A stretch of DNA of 64,000 nucleotides. It comes from Undaria pinnatifida. Taxonomy: Eukaryota > Sar > Phaeophyceae > Laminariales > Alariaceae. The stretch is taken from positions 1,005,185-1,069,184 of the forward strand of contig JABAKD010000021.1 in NCBI GenBank assembly GCA_012845835.1. The letters run 5' to 3'. Made by a program: the position numbers and the translations under genes. The notes under the pieces were generated by a model. That model saw nothing but the letters and a program-made list of their open reading frames with translations, had not been told where the DNA came from and made no database searches. The number at the start of each line of letters is the position of its first letter. Within the stretch, counting starts at the first letter, position 1. Positions 10,885 to 23,649 of this stretch are shown here, in pieces.

Positions 10885-11480
10885 GGCCTGCAATGTCTCC
10901 GTCCGGGAACACCAGGCCTCGAGAGCACGACGCGAATCCGAACCGGCGGGTTCTCGCCTCCGGTCTTCTTCGCTCGTTGGCGGAAAAACGCGAGAATCCG
11001 CTCTAACTGCAACCGGAAAATGGCAAACGCCGACGGGGCCAACCCGTTGGTAGCCTTGTTGGACATTTGGCTCTGCAACGTCTCCTTCTGGGGACACCAG
11101 TCCTCAGCTCTTCGGGCCTGTAGTGTCCCCTTGCGGGAGCATCAGGCCTCGGGAGCAAGATGGAAGTCCGAACCCGCGGTTTCTTGCCTCGAGTCCTCCT
11201 CACTCGCTGGTGGAAACTGGCCAGAAGCCACTCTCACTGTACCAGAAAACGAGTCCAACACCGACGGTGCCAACCCGTCCGTAATCTCGTTGGGCATTTT
11301 GGTCTGCAATGTCTTCCTCTGGGAACACCTGTCCTCGGCACGTTGGGCCTGTATTGACCTCTTCAGGAACACCAGGCTTCGGGAGCACGACGCGAGTCCA
11401 AACCCACAGTTTCTCGCGTCGTGGTCGCTTCGCTCTTTGGTGCATAGTCGCAGAAACTGTTCTAACTGCGCCCGAAGGAT
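10885..11480 (-). repeat. 230-bp coding-type tandem repeats, about 2.6 copies
   Basis: Landmarks recur every 230 bases: GGGCCTG at 10885, 11115, 11345, and TCTGCAA at 11073 and 11303. On the minus strand the units encode Gln/Glu/Leu-rich segments (ETLQAQ, RKTLQTK, QLEQFLRLC) of coiled-coil type leading into the NADAR domain. 230 is not a multiple of three, so small indels have broken the original frame. Confidence 0.75.
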
Positions 11481-12813
11481 TAGGGGATCTGAGCTGTTTC
11501 TGCTTGACCAGAGGCGCGATTCTTCCATGAATTTACGGGAATCGCGTCAAGCTGATCAGGATGGAGGCCGTGGCGTCACCACTGGCCCGTTGCGCAGTGT
11601 CGGATCTTCTTCGTGTACCACTGGGGCAGACATGGCCCGAAACACGCGGGTTTGCGTGCTAGAAGACGAAGTAGGGTCCATAGACCCTGTGGGCGTCTTC
11701 TTGAGCGGGGCTCGGGCAGGTGGCAATGACGTTTTTACCCGAAGAGGCTCTTTTCCTTAGGCTTCTTGGAGAAGGGAGACGAGGTAGCTAATCTTGTCGA
11801 CTCCTCCTTGATGGAAAAAAAGGACAGAACGCCCGTTGCTATCGCGAGCAAACACCGGATTGAACGTCGCGAAAGATCTCGGTGTTTTAATGTTGGCCTT
11901 CCCACACCTCAAACCGACCGCCACCTCGTGATCAGAAGCAGTGTTTGAGGGTCGGCGGTCCCAAACCTCAAACCAACCGCCACCCCTTGGTCAGAGAGCG
12001 GGAAGAATGAACACGTTCGCGTAAAATGGCGACCCGTCGTCACCGCATCTATGGGGGGAGCGAGCAAAGTGCGGCTCCCGTGCCACGGTTGATGGGAGCT
12101 TGGTTTAGAGCGCGTACCCCTCAATGCCGAGTTTATGCCGCGGCTGAGGGGGAACGGTGCTGGATATGCGGATTCCCGTCGCCGAACTCAGACCATGACC
12201 GGAGAGAACGTCGCTGGAAGCGCGCGTTCTCGCCGTCAAAAAAATTACCTGGATGGGGGGAACCACGCGCTCGAAGCGCTTGTTTCCGCCGCCGGTACTA
12301 CGCCGTGAGAATCGTCAGCAGACGGCGTAAGAGCCCGCGGGCTCTTGACAGAGGCAATTTGGGCCGCGATATTGGACAGGCTAGCAACAGATACACGGGA
12401 ATCTTCTGAAACCAGAACATGGGTCCCCGCCAGTGCTGTTGACGGACAGGCTGTGGGTGTGTCGTACCGTTGAGCTGTCAATTGCCGGTACGGAATGTGC
12501 CCGGCTTGCGCGCGTTCGGATTCCCGCCCGGGTTATAGGCGGCTCCAAAGCGTATTCGAGGAGCAGGAGCGGGGGCAGAAGAGGCGGGCGAGGGCGGGAT
12601 ACCACCATGGTGATCCGACGTTTATGTGTTATCGTTGTAACATTTTACGTGACCCTGATCCTGGTGGTACCCTCGCGATTGACCTGAATGATGGCGACAG
12701 AGTTTTTGTGTAGTTGTTCGGGCGAGAAAATTTGCCGTCTCGGCGGTAGCATACCAAGCGTGCTTGCGAACATCGGTATGCGTCATCGTCGCCAAGTTGG
12801 TCAAGTTCAGGGT

Positions 12814-14022
12814 TTAAATAGCCCCTCGCAATAACGAAAGGATGCCTGTAATGCTTGAAGGAGTGGTTGTGTTCGTGGAAGTTGAGGCAAAGCCCCCGGT
12901 TTTCTCGAGGGCGTCAGCACGAGTGGAGGGTGAAAGGAGGCCGCTCCATAGGGGAGGGTAGAATATCTTAAACGAGGCACTAACGGTGAAACCTTCTGCA
13001 TGATGATGCTCTTTTAACGGCCAGCAGTTCGATGTGTGGTCATGCCAAGGGTTAGATGAATCATCGACGGGCATGACAGTTGGACGATGGCTCGATCCCG
13101 TCTCCCACGAAAACGACTGGGACGGCACGCGGCCCTGGTCGCGCCCATGATCGGCAGGCCGGGGCCCCGACGGAGCGGATGACCGCGCGCCCGTCGAAGA
13201 AACAGGCAGAAAAAAATTGTTTTCGCCGTTGAGGGCAGGTGTCTGGTTTTGCGCCAAGTGACTTAAACGCTCCCCACATAGCATCTTACGAAGGGAATGG
13301 AGCCTGCTGCGGGTCCGCTGCCTTCGAACCAGGGTACAACGGCATGCGACTCGGAAATTGCTTGTGTACCGCCATCCGAACCACCTCCAACACCACATCC
13401 GTCCCCGGAAAAAACCACGCTCACTCCCTGTGACTTCCGATACCAACACGCGGAACTCCCGACTGAAATTAGACAAAGACGTGCCGTTACACACTCCAAA
13501 AGGGTGCAACTTAGTGTAGCCCTCCCCCGTGTCGACCCGGTCGAAATGCGTCACGACCAGGCGTACAAGGAGGGTGAAGGCGTCAGGTCCCGATGTGCCG
13601 TCGTCCATTGCTCTCGACACCTCTTGCGTGCAACCCCGGCTACATCGCCGTGGTCCGTGTTCGAGCCCGAGCACGAGCGGGAGTAGGTTGACAAGCGGTC
13701 CCATGCTGACAACCTGGTGCGCTGTTCTGCCGCCCTCCGGTGCCTCCCCCAGAGCTGAGACCACCACCCTGGTTGGGTCGGCTTTGGTTGCTCCCTTGGC
13801 GGCGTCCTGAGCCACCAGCAGTACCCGACGCGCCTCCCTCGCCTCCACCACCGCTGTTGTCCCACCATTGTTTTGCCGCCACCGCCCGAGCCACCACCCC
13901 CACGGGTGTGGTCCCGACGATCGCGGCTGTCGCTGCGTCGCTGTTTCCCCCTTTTGCGTTCTGCCGTCTCTTTCTTCGGGGTTCGGACAGAAGGCGGGGT
14001 CGGGAGCCTCGCTGTGGGCCAT
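12814..14022 (-). pseudogene. Retroelement gag-like remnant
   Basis: A 402-residue minus-strand frame plus overlapping pieces in other frames. The segment around 13440-13620 (AFTLLVRLVVTHFDRVDTG..TKLHPFGVCNGTSLSNFSREFRVLVSEVTGSER) resembles the helical core of LTR-retrotransposon gag proteins. Downstream pieces (AQNQTPALNGENN, then HDHTSNCWPLKEHH) fit a gag tail after frameshifts. The Gly/Gln/Asn-rich upstream part (13640-14120) is also open in a second frame. I see no intact zinc knuckle, protease, integrase or reverse transcriptase, and no LTR pair. Family assignment is an inference. Confidence 0.45.
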
Positions 14023-14344
14023 CCGCAGGGCCTTGACGAGGGTAAGGATCGGGACGACTATCGCCTTTCCGGCACACGGCGTACATCCGCACCCATCGCA
14101 CTAAAACACCGTGTTTTATCATATACCAATAGCTGAAGCAAGTCAGACATCTTCCAAAACTATACTAGAAAAATATCGGAAGTGAGCGTACGTATATGTG
14201 CCAGGCAAATCCTGGTACACATAATAGCATAATATGTTTCAAGACTCGTTGCTGAAAACGACTATGTCGCTCCCCCGCCACCCAGGAAATCAAACCAATG
14301 TACAACATAATATAAACAAATGGAAATCCGCGCATACTTCCTCG

Positions 14345-14760
14345 AAACCCCCCCTGTCTAATTGCTGCTGCTGACTGCTTGGCTGTTGCTGCTGTTACCG
14401 TATGCTCGACCCCTGCCGCTGCTGCTGCCGGATTGACTGATGTGGCTGTTCTGCATGCTTGACTGCTGTTGCTGTTGCCGTAGGCTCACTCCATCTCCTC
14501 CCCAACCTCCCCCCCCCTCCGCCCGTTTGCCCCCAGTTCTGTTTCCCACTTCTGCTGCGGCTGCTTGCTGTGGTGCGCCCCCGCTATTCGGCTGCTGCGG
14601 TTGCCCACCCCTGTTGTTGGAGCTGCTGCTGCTGCTTTGTCCCCCCCCCCCTATTGCCGCCCCTTGTTGACATGGTGCCTCGCCTTGCTGTGGCTGCTGT
14701 TGTGCACACGTACCATGCGGCCGCTGGGGTGCGCACCTCTGCTGCCGATGCTGATACCGG
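14345..14760. repeat. Imperfect CTG/CAG-type triplet-rich region
   Basis: Many short runs of GCTGCTGCTG and TGTTGCTG separated by C-rich tracts. On the minus strand it encodes Gln/Ser/Asn/Gly-rich low-complexity peptide (SLRQQQQQSS). It may once have been the low-complexity part of the neighbouring gag-like sequence. Confidence 0.75.
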
Positions 14761-15369
14761 ACCCCAGGACGGCTGTGATTGAAGGCCCCTTAAACACTGT
14801 CAGCTGGCCGTTATCCCGTCCCGCCTCTTCTCCCTGCGGGCATGAACTTCCTCTACCCGCCCATGGGGGGTCCCGAGATTTGAATCGGGGAAAAAATGTT
14901 TGGTCGTGATAGCGGGGCAGAATGTGTTTCGGGGCGTTGGTCTGCTCGCGGTGCCTACACGGACCTCGTCCATCCCTGCCTGGCGACGTACGACTACCCC
15001 TACCGTCCCTGGCTGGCGACGTGCGACCTCCCCAACCGGACCCGTGCCCCCCCTTACCCGAGCGCGTGTGGGATACGTCCGTTGTCCAACATCTTGCGAG
15101 AACTGCGCGCTCCTGCTCAGACGTCCCCAGGTCAGCGATTGGTTGTCTTCCGGCGCACTCTAACGTCGTTTGTGTTGTCGACTTCCTCCATGCTTCCTGC
15201 TGCCTCGATTCTTGGGCCCGAACCCTGCCTTACGTCTGGCTCACCCACCCGGTTGTCCTTCGTCTCGTCCTGTTGCTGGGCCCCGGTGAGACTTTCCACC
15301 CTTGTTCATCCCCCGACTATTGCGGCTCCCGACGATTCTTCAAACCCAAAACAATACAAAACTTAAGCA

Positions 15370-15580
15370 AAATAAACAATATACGAAAAAAACACTAGAC
15401 GACTCCCTGATGTCCCTTGCCCTGTGCTGTGGTCCTGTACAGCTCGTTCAGGGCCTTGCCTGTTAGCCATCTGTTCTTGGCTATCACGCTGCACCGATGA
15501 ATCCTGATTATCCCAGCTGTACAGTTGCTTGCTCCCATCTGACTTTTCGTTTTTACAGAACTTGGCCATAATTTCATTAT
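15370..15580 (-). pseudogene. Possible gag N-terminus remnant
   Basis: Minus-strand pieces in two frames read MAKFCKNEKSDGSKQLYSWDNQ and VIAKNRWLTGKALNELYRTTAQGKG. Put together they resemble the start of a copia-type gag (a DGS-N-Y-W motif, then a short helix with W and G). A frameshift is needed, so this is weak. Orientation matches the gag-like remnant at 12.8-14.0 kb. Confidence 0.3.
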
Positions 15581-15599
15581 CTCTATTTAATACCCCGTA

Positions 15600-18500
15600 C
15601 CAAACATTCCGCTATCCTACGTCGAACCCCACCCCGAATTTTTGTCAGGCTATCGTTCTATGTTTCCACCCGTTACCCCAAGCACCAGGTTGCCCCGACG
15701 ACAACCTTCCTCATTGTCTAGCAGATGTCGCTTGGACGTAGCTATGCGACCTTGTTCGTGAATTTGGAGACCCTCATGGATGAAGAACTTTAGAACGCAC
15801 GCCTGTTTGAGGCGTGTCATGGAAACGGGGGCGTCATCTTTGGAACGGAGGCCACAGGCGGACGCAAAAGGAAATGTGACTGACGCGTCCCAAACTACCC
15901 CAACAAAAAAATGTCATTGAACATCGAAGACTTGTGTGCCGCGTGGCAGTTTTTCGCCCACACCTGCGGTCGTTTTGTTGTTCGGTTGTTTCATTTTTGT
16001 TTTTCCCACAAAATTTAGTATCCTCGCACTATTCTCGCCCTCCCTCCCAGTTGAAAATAAGATCCGGGGTCACATGGCGGGCCCTCCTCCCCCCTCTCCA
16101 CTACGGTAAGCGTCTGCATTTTTTATCGCTAGAAGGTTTCGGAACTTTGTTCCCTCGTCGACTCGCGTCGAGTTGTACCTAACGCTGCTAGGCGCTCTCA
16201 GCAGTTGTTTCGTTTTTTTTCATATATGTGCAAATAACGTCAAAATGTCACCATGGTGGGAATCAAACTCAAGGACCAACGCTAGTAGTATTCGAGGGTA
16301 ACCAATATTTATCACTGGGGCGATCGGCCGGCGCGTTGGCGTCAGGCGACAGTCCCAACTGTCCATAGGCTTGAGCATCGTTGGAACGCACACTGTCTTT
16401 ACCCCACGTAAGTTGCGCGGGTAGTATTCGGGCCTGTCATTTCCCGTTCGGGTGTGAATAAAATATAGCGCACGCCAGATAGGTGTTTACGGGGACCCGT
16501 GCACCCGTCACATATGCAACCGTGGAGGTGCACTGTTCATTTTATCCATATTTCTTTGGGCAAGTATTACACCCCGGCCGGAAAAAAAACAGGTTTTATG
16601 CAAACTGAGCGTGCGCCCCGGATAACAAACTCATGGCTCTGTCCCACCGCAAGACAATGTGTCCGACCATAATGAACTCCTCCCGAAGGTGTTCGGTTAA
16701 GGAGCTTCGTCATGCGGAAAAATGGAACCCTGACATTGCGAACCCTACCGTAGAGCACGTCTAGTGTACCACGACGTCCGGCAGAACTCGCGTCTCCGAC
16801 CCAACATGCACATCTACACATATGTTGAAAGCGACGATGACGGATGAAATCGTCATAGCAGTAAAGACGCAGGGGCACACATGTCGTGCGGAGGAGTTGG
16901 CGGGAGAGTTACGTCTCAACGCCGCCCGGGTAACCTTCATTGCCCAAGGGTACCCCTAAACCCGGTGTGCTCGGACATGTGGGCAACGGACGTTCGAAAA
17001 ACACGAATTAGTACCTGTTGTATTGGCGCTCGGGGTTAGAGCCTTCCAAGCAGTCTCTGCGGTTGTCGGTGTTCTTGGCGGGGTGAACAGCAATTCCTTT
17101 GTAGTTGGCTACAAGAAGTCGTGAACATCCTACCTACTCATCACGTCGCACAGCTGCCCGGGGACCCGCACTGTCCTCTTCGGTGCGCCTGAAAGGTGGG
17201 ATGCGTATTCTGTGTGAAACGTCAGTTCCTATCGTTGAGGTCCACGGACCTGTTCGCCGCGGAGAGCCTCCCGGACGCACATTTACCACCCGCCAAATTA
17301 TTGAATGGAGCGCCTGGGAGCGACAATGTCGACCGTTGCATGCCCGCTGCATGGAATAAACAAGGTGCTCCTGCTTTGGTGAACAGTGATCCGGGCACGC
17401 GAGGTAAATCTGGGTAGTTTGTGAACGGCCTACAAAACCAGGTGACGTTCGAGCGTCGTCAGAGTGTTCAGCGTGTCCGCCCAGTAGCGTCACCTCCGAC
17501 GCGTTTTCAAACGATGCTTCCAGGTCGGGATTTTCGACGGAAGCGGACTTGCATAGTCGGACCGTGCGCCTCGAGAGCAGAAGTGACAGTCATGAATCTT
17601 GACGGATATTTTTAGTACTGCCGGAATGTGTGGCCATCTTCGCTGTACTCAAGTATGAGCAGACGTGGGTGTGTAGTCTACCCTTCCACGGCTTTTCTCG
17701 CCGTTACTAAATTTTCAAGTTGCCGTTTAAAGTTGGAGCGGGCTATCGGCGTGTTATCTTGATTTATATTGATATTTCGTATACCTAAGCTGACCGAGTA
17801 GAGGGCGTCCATACAGTCCTCGCGAAAACGCAAAAATTGCGGGGGCAGTTGGTGACGCCACCTACGAAATAGCATGTGTTGCTAACGTTTTACAGTATGT
17901 TTTTACGCGGAGGGAAGAATAGTGGTGGACTCTTAGAACAATACATTCAGCACGCAATAGGACGGGGAAATCCCGAAGTAGCGGAAATGTGCACGCAGAG
18001 GCTAGGGCGCTACACTAATGTAACGACTCACATGCGGAATCGGGCTCTAGTAAACACTCAAGGACACTTTTAATCGTTAGGACAGCATCGTCGACCTGCA
18101 AACGGTCACATCTTTACAGTACACATGTTTGAATTCGTTGGAAGGCAAACGAAACAAAATTCGTCCATCAACCGCTCCTTGCGCGCCCATGTCAAGGGGG
18201 GACTAACACGTGCGCACCAAATCGGCGTCTTGTTAGAGCTCCTGATGACACCACTCTTTCCCGACACCGCTACGAAAACACTGTTTCTTCGGCGTCATGC
18301 AGCCGCATGGATTGTGGTGGCGGCGTCTCCTGAACGTGCTTTGCTTTTGCCAAGTGTTGCAGGCCAATCAGCGACTCTAACACAATCTTGAACGCAGTAA
18401 GACTACCCAAGAAGATGTCGCTGCCCTTATCGCGTTTTTTAGCCGCATAACCCCAACTAACCTTGAAGTGCATCATAGCAATTGGGCCACACTGATGGTG

Positions 18501-20360
18501 CAGGCGTGCAATAATACCACTACTGTAGTAGCCGGAGCTCGAAGTCTCTTGCTGAAATAACAAACGAAAACGTTGCGTCGTCACGACGTCAACCAACGTG
18601 TTATAACGCGTGACCTTCCCGGACTCAAGCAGGTCCCGTCTGTGCATTCAAACGTTCAGCTTTCTTCAGGTAGTGGCGATCATAGCATGCCTAAATCGTA
18701 TTGACAACACGCCATGTGGCGACGAGCTCATGACCCCGTTGCGGGACCATTTTGTTGTCGAACGCCCTAACCCGTCATGTTGGCAGAATCATCCAACAAC
18801 GTTGTTGGGCTGTTGTCGCGCATTCGGCGGGCGTCTGAACGTATCCCCTGACGCGAATGCTTCGCGAGATGGCCTACGTGTACCGTTAGCCGTATGCCGC
18901 GTGATATCCCGAACATAGGCTTAGAGAAACTGCCTCTGCAGGTATTTCCGAGAACGTTGTACCTAGAGCTTCATCCTAAACAACAGAAATGTCAGCGCCA
19001 TTCACGGCGGGTGTCTCTATGCGTCTCACAGGCCAATGCAATCCTCGACAGATCGAACCCCCTTCACGCCGCTCTCCTGAGTGGGGGGTCTGGCGGGCGT
19101 GCCGCCGCGAGTATTATAAGTAATTTATGACGCGAGTCGACGTCACGCTAAAGACCCCCCGACGTTCCATGGATCGTCTGCACACTGACGACGATGTACG
19201 CATTTTCGAGTTCGAGCAGGCCAATGTAAGCCTAAACTCCGCGAGGCTACCTGAAACAACAGTAGCGATCCCGTGGTGGGAGCCACCGTGTGCACCGCTA
19301 GTCCCGCGTCTACGAAAGGAGATCTAAGAAGGCCCTTCCCCTGCATGTTGCACAAAATTATGACAAGTAGTTTCCGTTCCATGTTCTTGCGCCGGTATCG
19401 TTTTTTATTGTAAATTAAACCAGCGTCCATGATTTCCGCGAACGCTCACTGCCGCGGGACGAGACATTTTCAACCTCTTACGAAGCACTTCTATTCTTCA
19501 GGGGACATGCTCGGTCGACTGAAAGGATGTCCCGGTGCCGTTCCCGGGGTGCTATCGAACTTGCACACCATATGGTGAATTAAAAGCAGACGGGGAGCCC
19601 TTTTTCCTATCTCTTTGTGCGTTCCAGAAGGCCTAGGACTTACAAACAACCTCTCCCACGTAAATGTACGTATGTCCTTCAACGAATTAAGGGCCAAGTC
19701 AAGGTTTGGAATCAACGTTACACATACCAAGGGCACCTACGGGCGAACTGCTCTGCCCCGCCATTTGTTCATGCTGTGAGAGCAAACTACTTGTAGCACA
19801 TGTACATTTTGTTCGGACCCCATACCTGTAGGCGGCGACCGAGGCTGTCCTCCTCAACGGTTTAACGACTCTCTAACCCCCTATGGTGTCCATCCCGGTG
19901 TTTCGTCGTTCAGAGCTGAGGAAATAAAGCAGAGATGGGAATGTTAACACCGAAGCTACACCCCCTACCCCCTCCGCTACCCCCACGGTGGTGCCGACAT
20001 GGTCGTGCGCCTTGATCGGTTTTTGTTCCTGATAAGATAGCAGAGCCGATACCTGCGTGCCCGTCAAGTTCGAAGTTTTCCGGGCGCTTTAGCTGTACTA
20101 ATCACAAGTAGCCGGCCGAGTCTAAACACGGCAGGCAGGCGTCGGTCGCAACATTCGTGGAAATTCGTCCGCATGTTCCCCCAACTCCTTACGTACACAC
20201 GGCGGAAGATACGGCAAACAGACGATTCTTTCGTTCTCCAATGCTCGCAAGGAAACCAGACGATGCGAAACAGGAACCATATCAGCGGCAAGAGGGTATG
20301 CACCTTCCTGCCTGGTAGGCATTTCGTCTTGCGTGTCGTTCTTGTGATGCAGACGATCTC
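15600..20360. other. Stretch without an assignable gene
   Basis: Mid-GC sequence without tandem repeats. A few open frames on the minus strand have fairly protein-like composition (19736-19491, 18647-18270, 17875-17678), but they carry no motif I know, no start or splice signals tying them together, and no phase-consistent joins. It could be decayed foreign or unique DNA. Confidence 0.4.
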
Positions 20361-20367
20361 TGCAACG

Positions 20368-23300
20368 CCATGGTCGCTTTTCGGTTGCCACGGATGGCCA
20401 TTAACGACAATGAAAGTGCCATGGGTTTCCATGAGCGACCATGGGTTGCCGTGGACTACCATGGCAGTGTCACAGGATACCATGAGCGACCATGGGTTGC
20501 CGTGGGTGACAAAGGCAATGCCATAAGTCGCCACGGATGACCATGAGAAGACCATGGCAGTGCCTTGGGATGTCATGATCCACCATGGGTTGCCACGGGC
20601 GACCTTGGCGCTGCCATGGGTTGCCCACGGCGCCCAAAGGTTATCATGGGTGACGACGGATGACCATGGGCGACCATTGCAGTGCATCGGGTTGTCATGG
20701 TCGCTTTTGGGATGACATGGGTTGCCACGGAAGACAATGGACGACCATGTCCGTGTTATTGGTGGACATGAGCCACCACTAGATGGGTGGGCGACCATGG
20801 CAGTGCCGTGGGTTGCCATACGACCATGAATTGCAAAATGGCCGACCACCATAGTGCAATGGGATGGCCATCAGCGATCATGGCAGTGCCATGGGTTACC
20901 ATAAGCGACCTTGATTGGCCATGGGTGACTACGGACGACGATGGGCGAGCATAGCAGTACCATGGGTTGCCACCAGCGACCATTGGTTGCCGTGGGCGAC
21001 AATGGCATGGCCATGGATTACTATGGGTTGCCATGGGCTGCCCTACGTCGCCACGGGTTTCCATGGGCGACCATGGGTTGCCATGGTCAACTGTGGCAGT
21101 GCCATGGATTGCCACGGTGAATTTTCTATTGCGACGGATGGCCATGGATGACCACGGAGGTGCCATGGGTTGCCATGAGCGGACCTTGGGTTGCCGTGGA
21201 CGATTATGGTAGTGTCATGGGATGCCATGAGCGACCATGGGTTGCGGTGGGCGACAAAGGCAATGCCATGGGTTGCCACGGATGACCATGAGAAGACCAT
21301 GGCAGTGCCTTTTGGATGCCGTGATCCAACATGGGTTGCCACGGGCAACCATATGTAATCATGGGTGACGACGGATGGCCATGGGCGACCATGGCAGTGC
21401 CATGGATGGCCATGAGGGACCATGAAGTGCAATGGATGACACCGGATGAACATGGGCGACCACTTCGGTGTAATAGGTTGCCATGGTCGCTTTTGGGACG
21501 GCATGGGTTGCCACGGATGACAATGCACGACAATGTCCGTGATATTGGTAAGCATGCGCAACCATGGGGTGTCGAGGTCGACCATGGCAGTGCCATGGGT
21601 TGCCATGAGCTACCATGAATAGCAATGGGTGATGACGGATGACCATGGCCGACTATCACAGTGCAATGGGATGGCCATGGACGACCATGGCAGTGCCATG
21701 GTTTGCCTTAAGCGGCCTTGATTGGCCATAGGTGACCACGGACTACGATGGACGAGCATAGCAGTATCATGAGTTGCCATCAGCGACCATTGATTACCGC
21801 TGGCGACAATGGCAGTGCCATGGGTTACCATGGGTTGCCATGAGCTGCCCTACGTCGCCACGGATTTCCATGAGCGACCATGGGTTGCCATGGTCAACCA
21901 TGGCAGTGCCATGGATTGCCAAGAGCGACCATGGGTTGCCGTGAACGACCATGGCAGTGTCACCGGATGCCATGAGCGACCATGGGTTGCAGTTGGCGAC
22001 AGCGTCAATGCCATAGGTTGCCACGGATGACCATGAGAAGACCATGGCAGTGCCTTGGGATGTCATGATCCACCATGTTTTGCCACGAGCGACCATGGCA
22101 GTGCCATGAGTTGCCAACGGTGCTCATAGGTAATCATGGGTGACCACAGATGACCATGGGAGACCATATCAGCGCCATGGGTGGCCATTTGGGACCATGA
22201 ACTGCAATCGGCGACCACGGGCGACCATTGGCGACCATGGCAGTGCCATCAACTGATCTGAGCCACACCATGGGTTGTCACGAGCGCCCATCGGTGACCG
22301 TGGGATACCATGGATGACCATGGGCGACCATAGCAGTGTCATGGGTTGGCATAGTCGCTCAAGGCAGGCCAGGGCAATCCCATGGGTGATTATGGTTGCC
22401 CACGGATGACCATGGGCGACCATGGCCACGTCATGGATTGTCATGAGCGACCATGGGTTGCCGTGGGCGACGATGGCAGCTCCAGGGGTTACCATGCTCG
22501 GCTTTAGGATGCTCTTAGTTGCCACGGATGACATTGGACGATCATGTCAATGGAACGACCATGTCAATGCTACGGATGGCCATGAGCGACCATGGGCTGT
22601 CGTTGGCGACCATAGCAGTGCCATATGTTGCCCTGAGCCACCATGGGTTGTCGTGGGCCACCATGGCAGTGTCGTTGTCATGGTCGCTCCTGGCAGCCTA
22701 TGACGTTCTCATGGATGACCATGGGTGTCCACCGATGACAGAGCTATGGATGTCTAAAGATGGCCATTGACGCCCATGGCAGTGCAATGGGTTGCCATCA
22801 GCCAGTGCCATGGGTTGCCATGAGCAATCATCGGTTGCCATTGGCGACCATGGCAGTGTTATGGGTTGCCATGAGCCCCCATCGGTTGCCATTGGCGACC
22901 ATGGCACAGTCATGGGTTGCCATGATCGCTTATGGCAGCCAATGACAATCTCATGGGTGTCCACGGATGACCACGGGCGACCATGACAGTGCCATGGGGG
23001 TGCCGCGGAAGACAACGGACGACCATGACAGTGACGTGGGTTAGCATGAAGGTTGCCCTGGGCGACCATTTCAGCGTCATGTTGGTGCCATGTATAGGCA
23101 TGGCAGTGCCACGTGGTGCCGTGGGCGACCATGGCCTTGCCATGATGGTTTCCCGTGCTATTACCATATGTGACCATGAACCGCCATAGTCGCTCATGGT
23201 GGCCATGGATGAATATTGGTTGCCACGAGCGTCCGTGGCATTCCCATGGTGGGCCATGGCATTTGCTTGGGTGGCTCGTGGCACGGCCATGGATGACCAC

Positions 23301-23640
23301 GGGTTGCCACGAACGACGACGGGCTATTACCTTGTATGACGTTGGCATTGCCATGGGCGACCAAGACAATGCCAAGCACTACCATAGCACGTCTATGGTT
23401 TGACGAGGGTATGCCATGGTACGTTGTTCCGTCAATACTTCACAACTCTGCCGTGGCATTCCATGACAATGCCGTTCACGTCTTGCTGCCATCCCATATC
23501 AATGCCATGTCGCATGGTTCAGGGTATGGCCATAGCGTGCCAGGGCATGCCATGACAGGCCAAGAGAATTGCCATGGTATGCCATAGCACCTGTCATGGC
23601 GTGCCATTGCATACCACGGCTTCCCATGGCACCTGTCCAA
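20368..23640. repeat. CCATGG-rich minisatellite with higher-order repeats
   Basis: About 3.3 kb built from words such as GACCATGGGTTGCCATGAGC, GGCAGTGCCATGGGTTGCC and GTTGCCACGGATGACC in basic units of roughly 20-36 bases. A higher-order repeat is visible: the landmark ACCATGGCAGTGCCTT..ATGATCC occurs at 20551, 21296 and 22041, each 745 bases apart. Other landmarks are spaced 785-808 because of internal indels. From about 22690 the order degrades, and a diverged GCCATGG tail ends near 23640. Because the unit lacks stops, several frames on both strands stay open (minus-strand peptides of the type HGNPWSLMATHGTAMV). I do not regard them as genes. Confidence 0.95.
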
Positions 23641-23649
23641 CAATGTCCA

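Noticed and set aside
12814-14022. 402-residue frame as an intact gene
   Set aside because: Protein-like segments switch frame along it, so only a remnant is called.
14862-14890. tRNA T-arm-like or primer-binding-site-like hairpin (CCCGATTCAAATCTCGGG)
   Set aside because: The loop geometry is wrong (an extra base before TTC) and there is no acceptor, anticodon or D arm around it.
20064-23375. Frames of up to 262 residues in the minisatellite
   Set aside because: Open simultaneously on both strands with the same peptide motif repeated; explained by a stop-free repeat unit.
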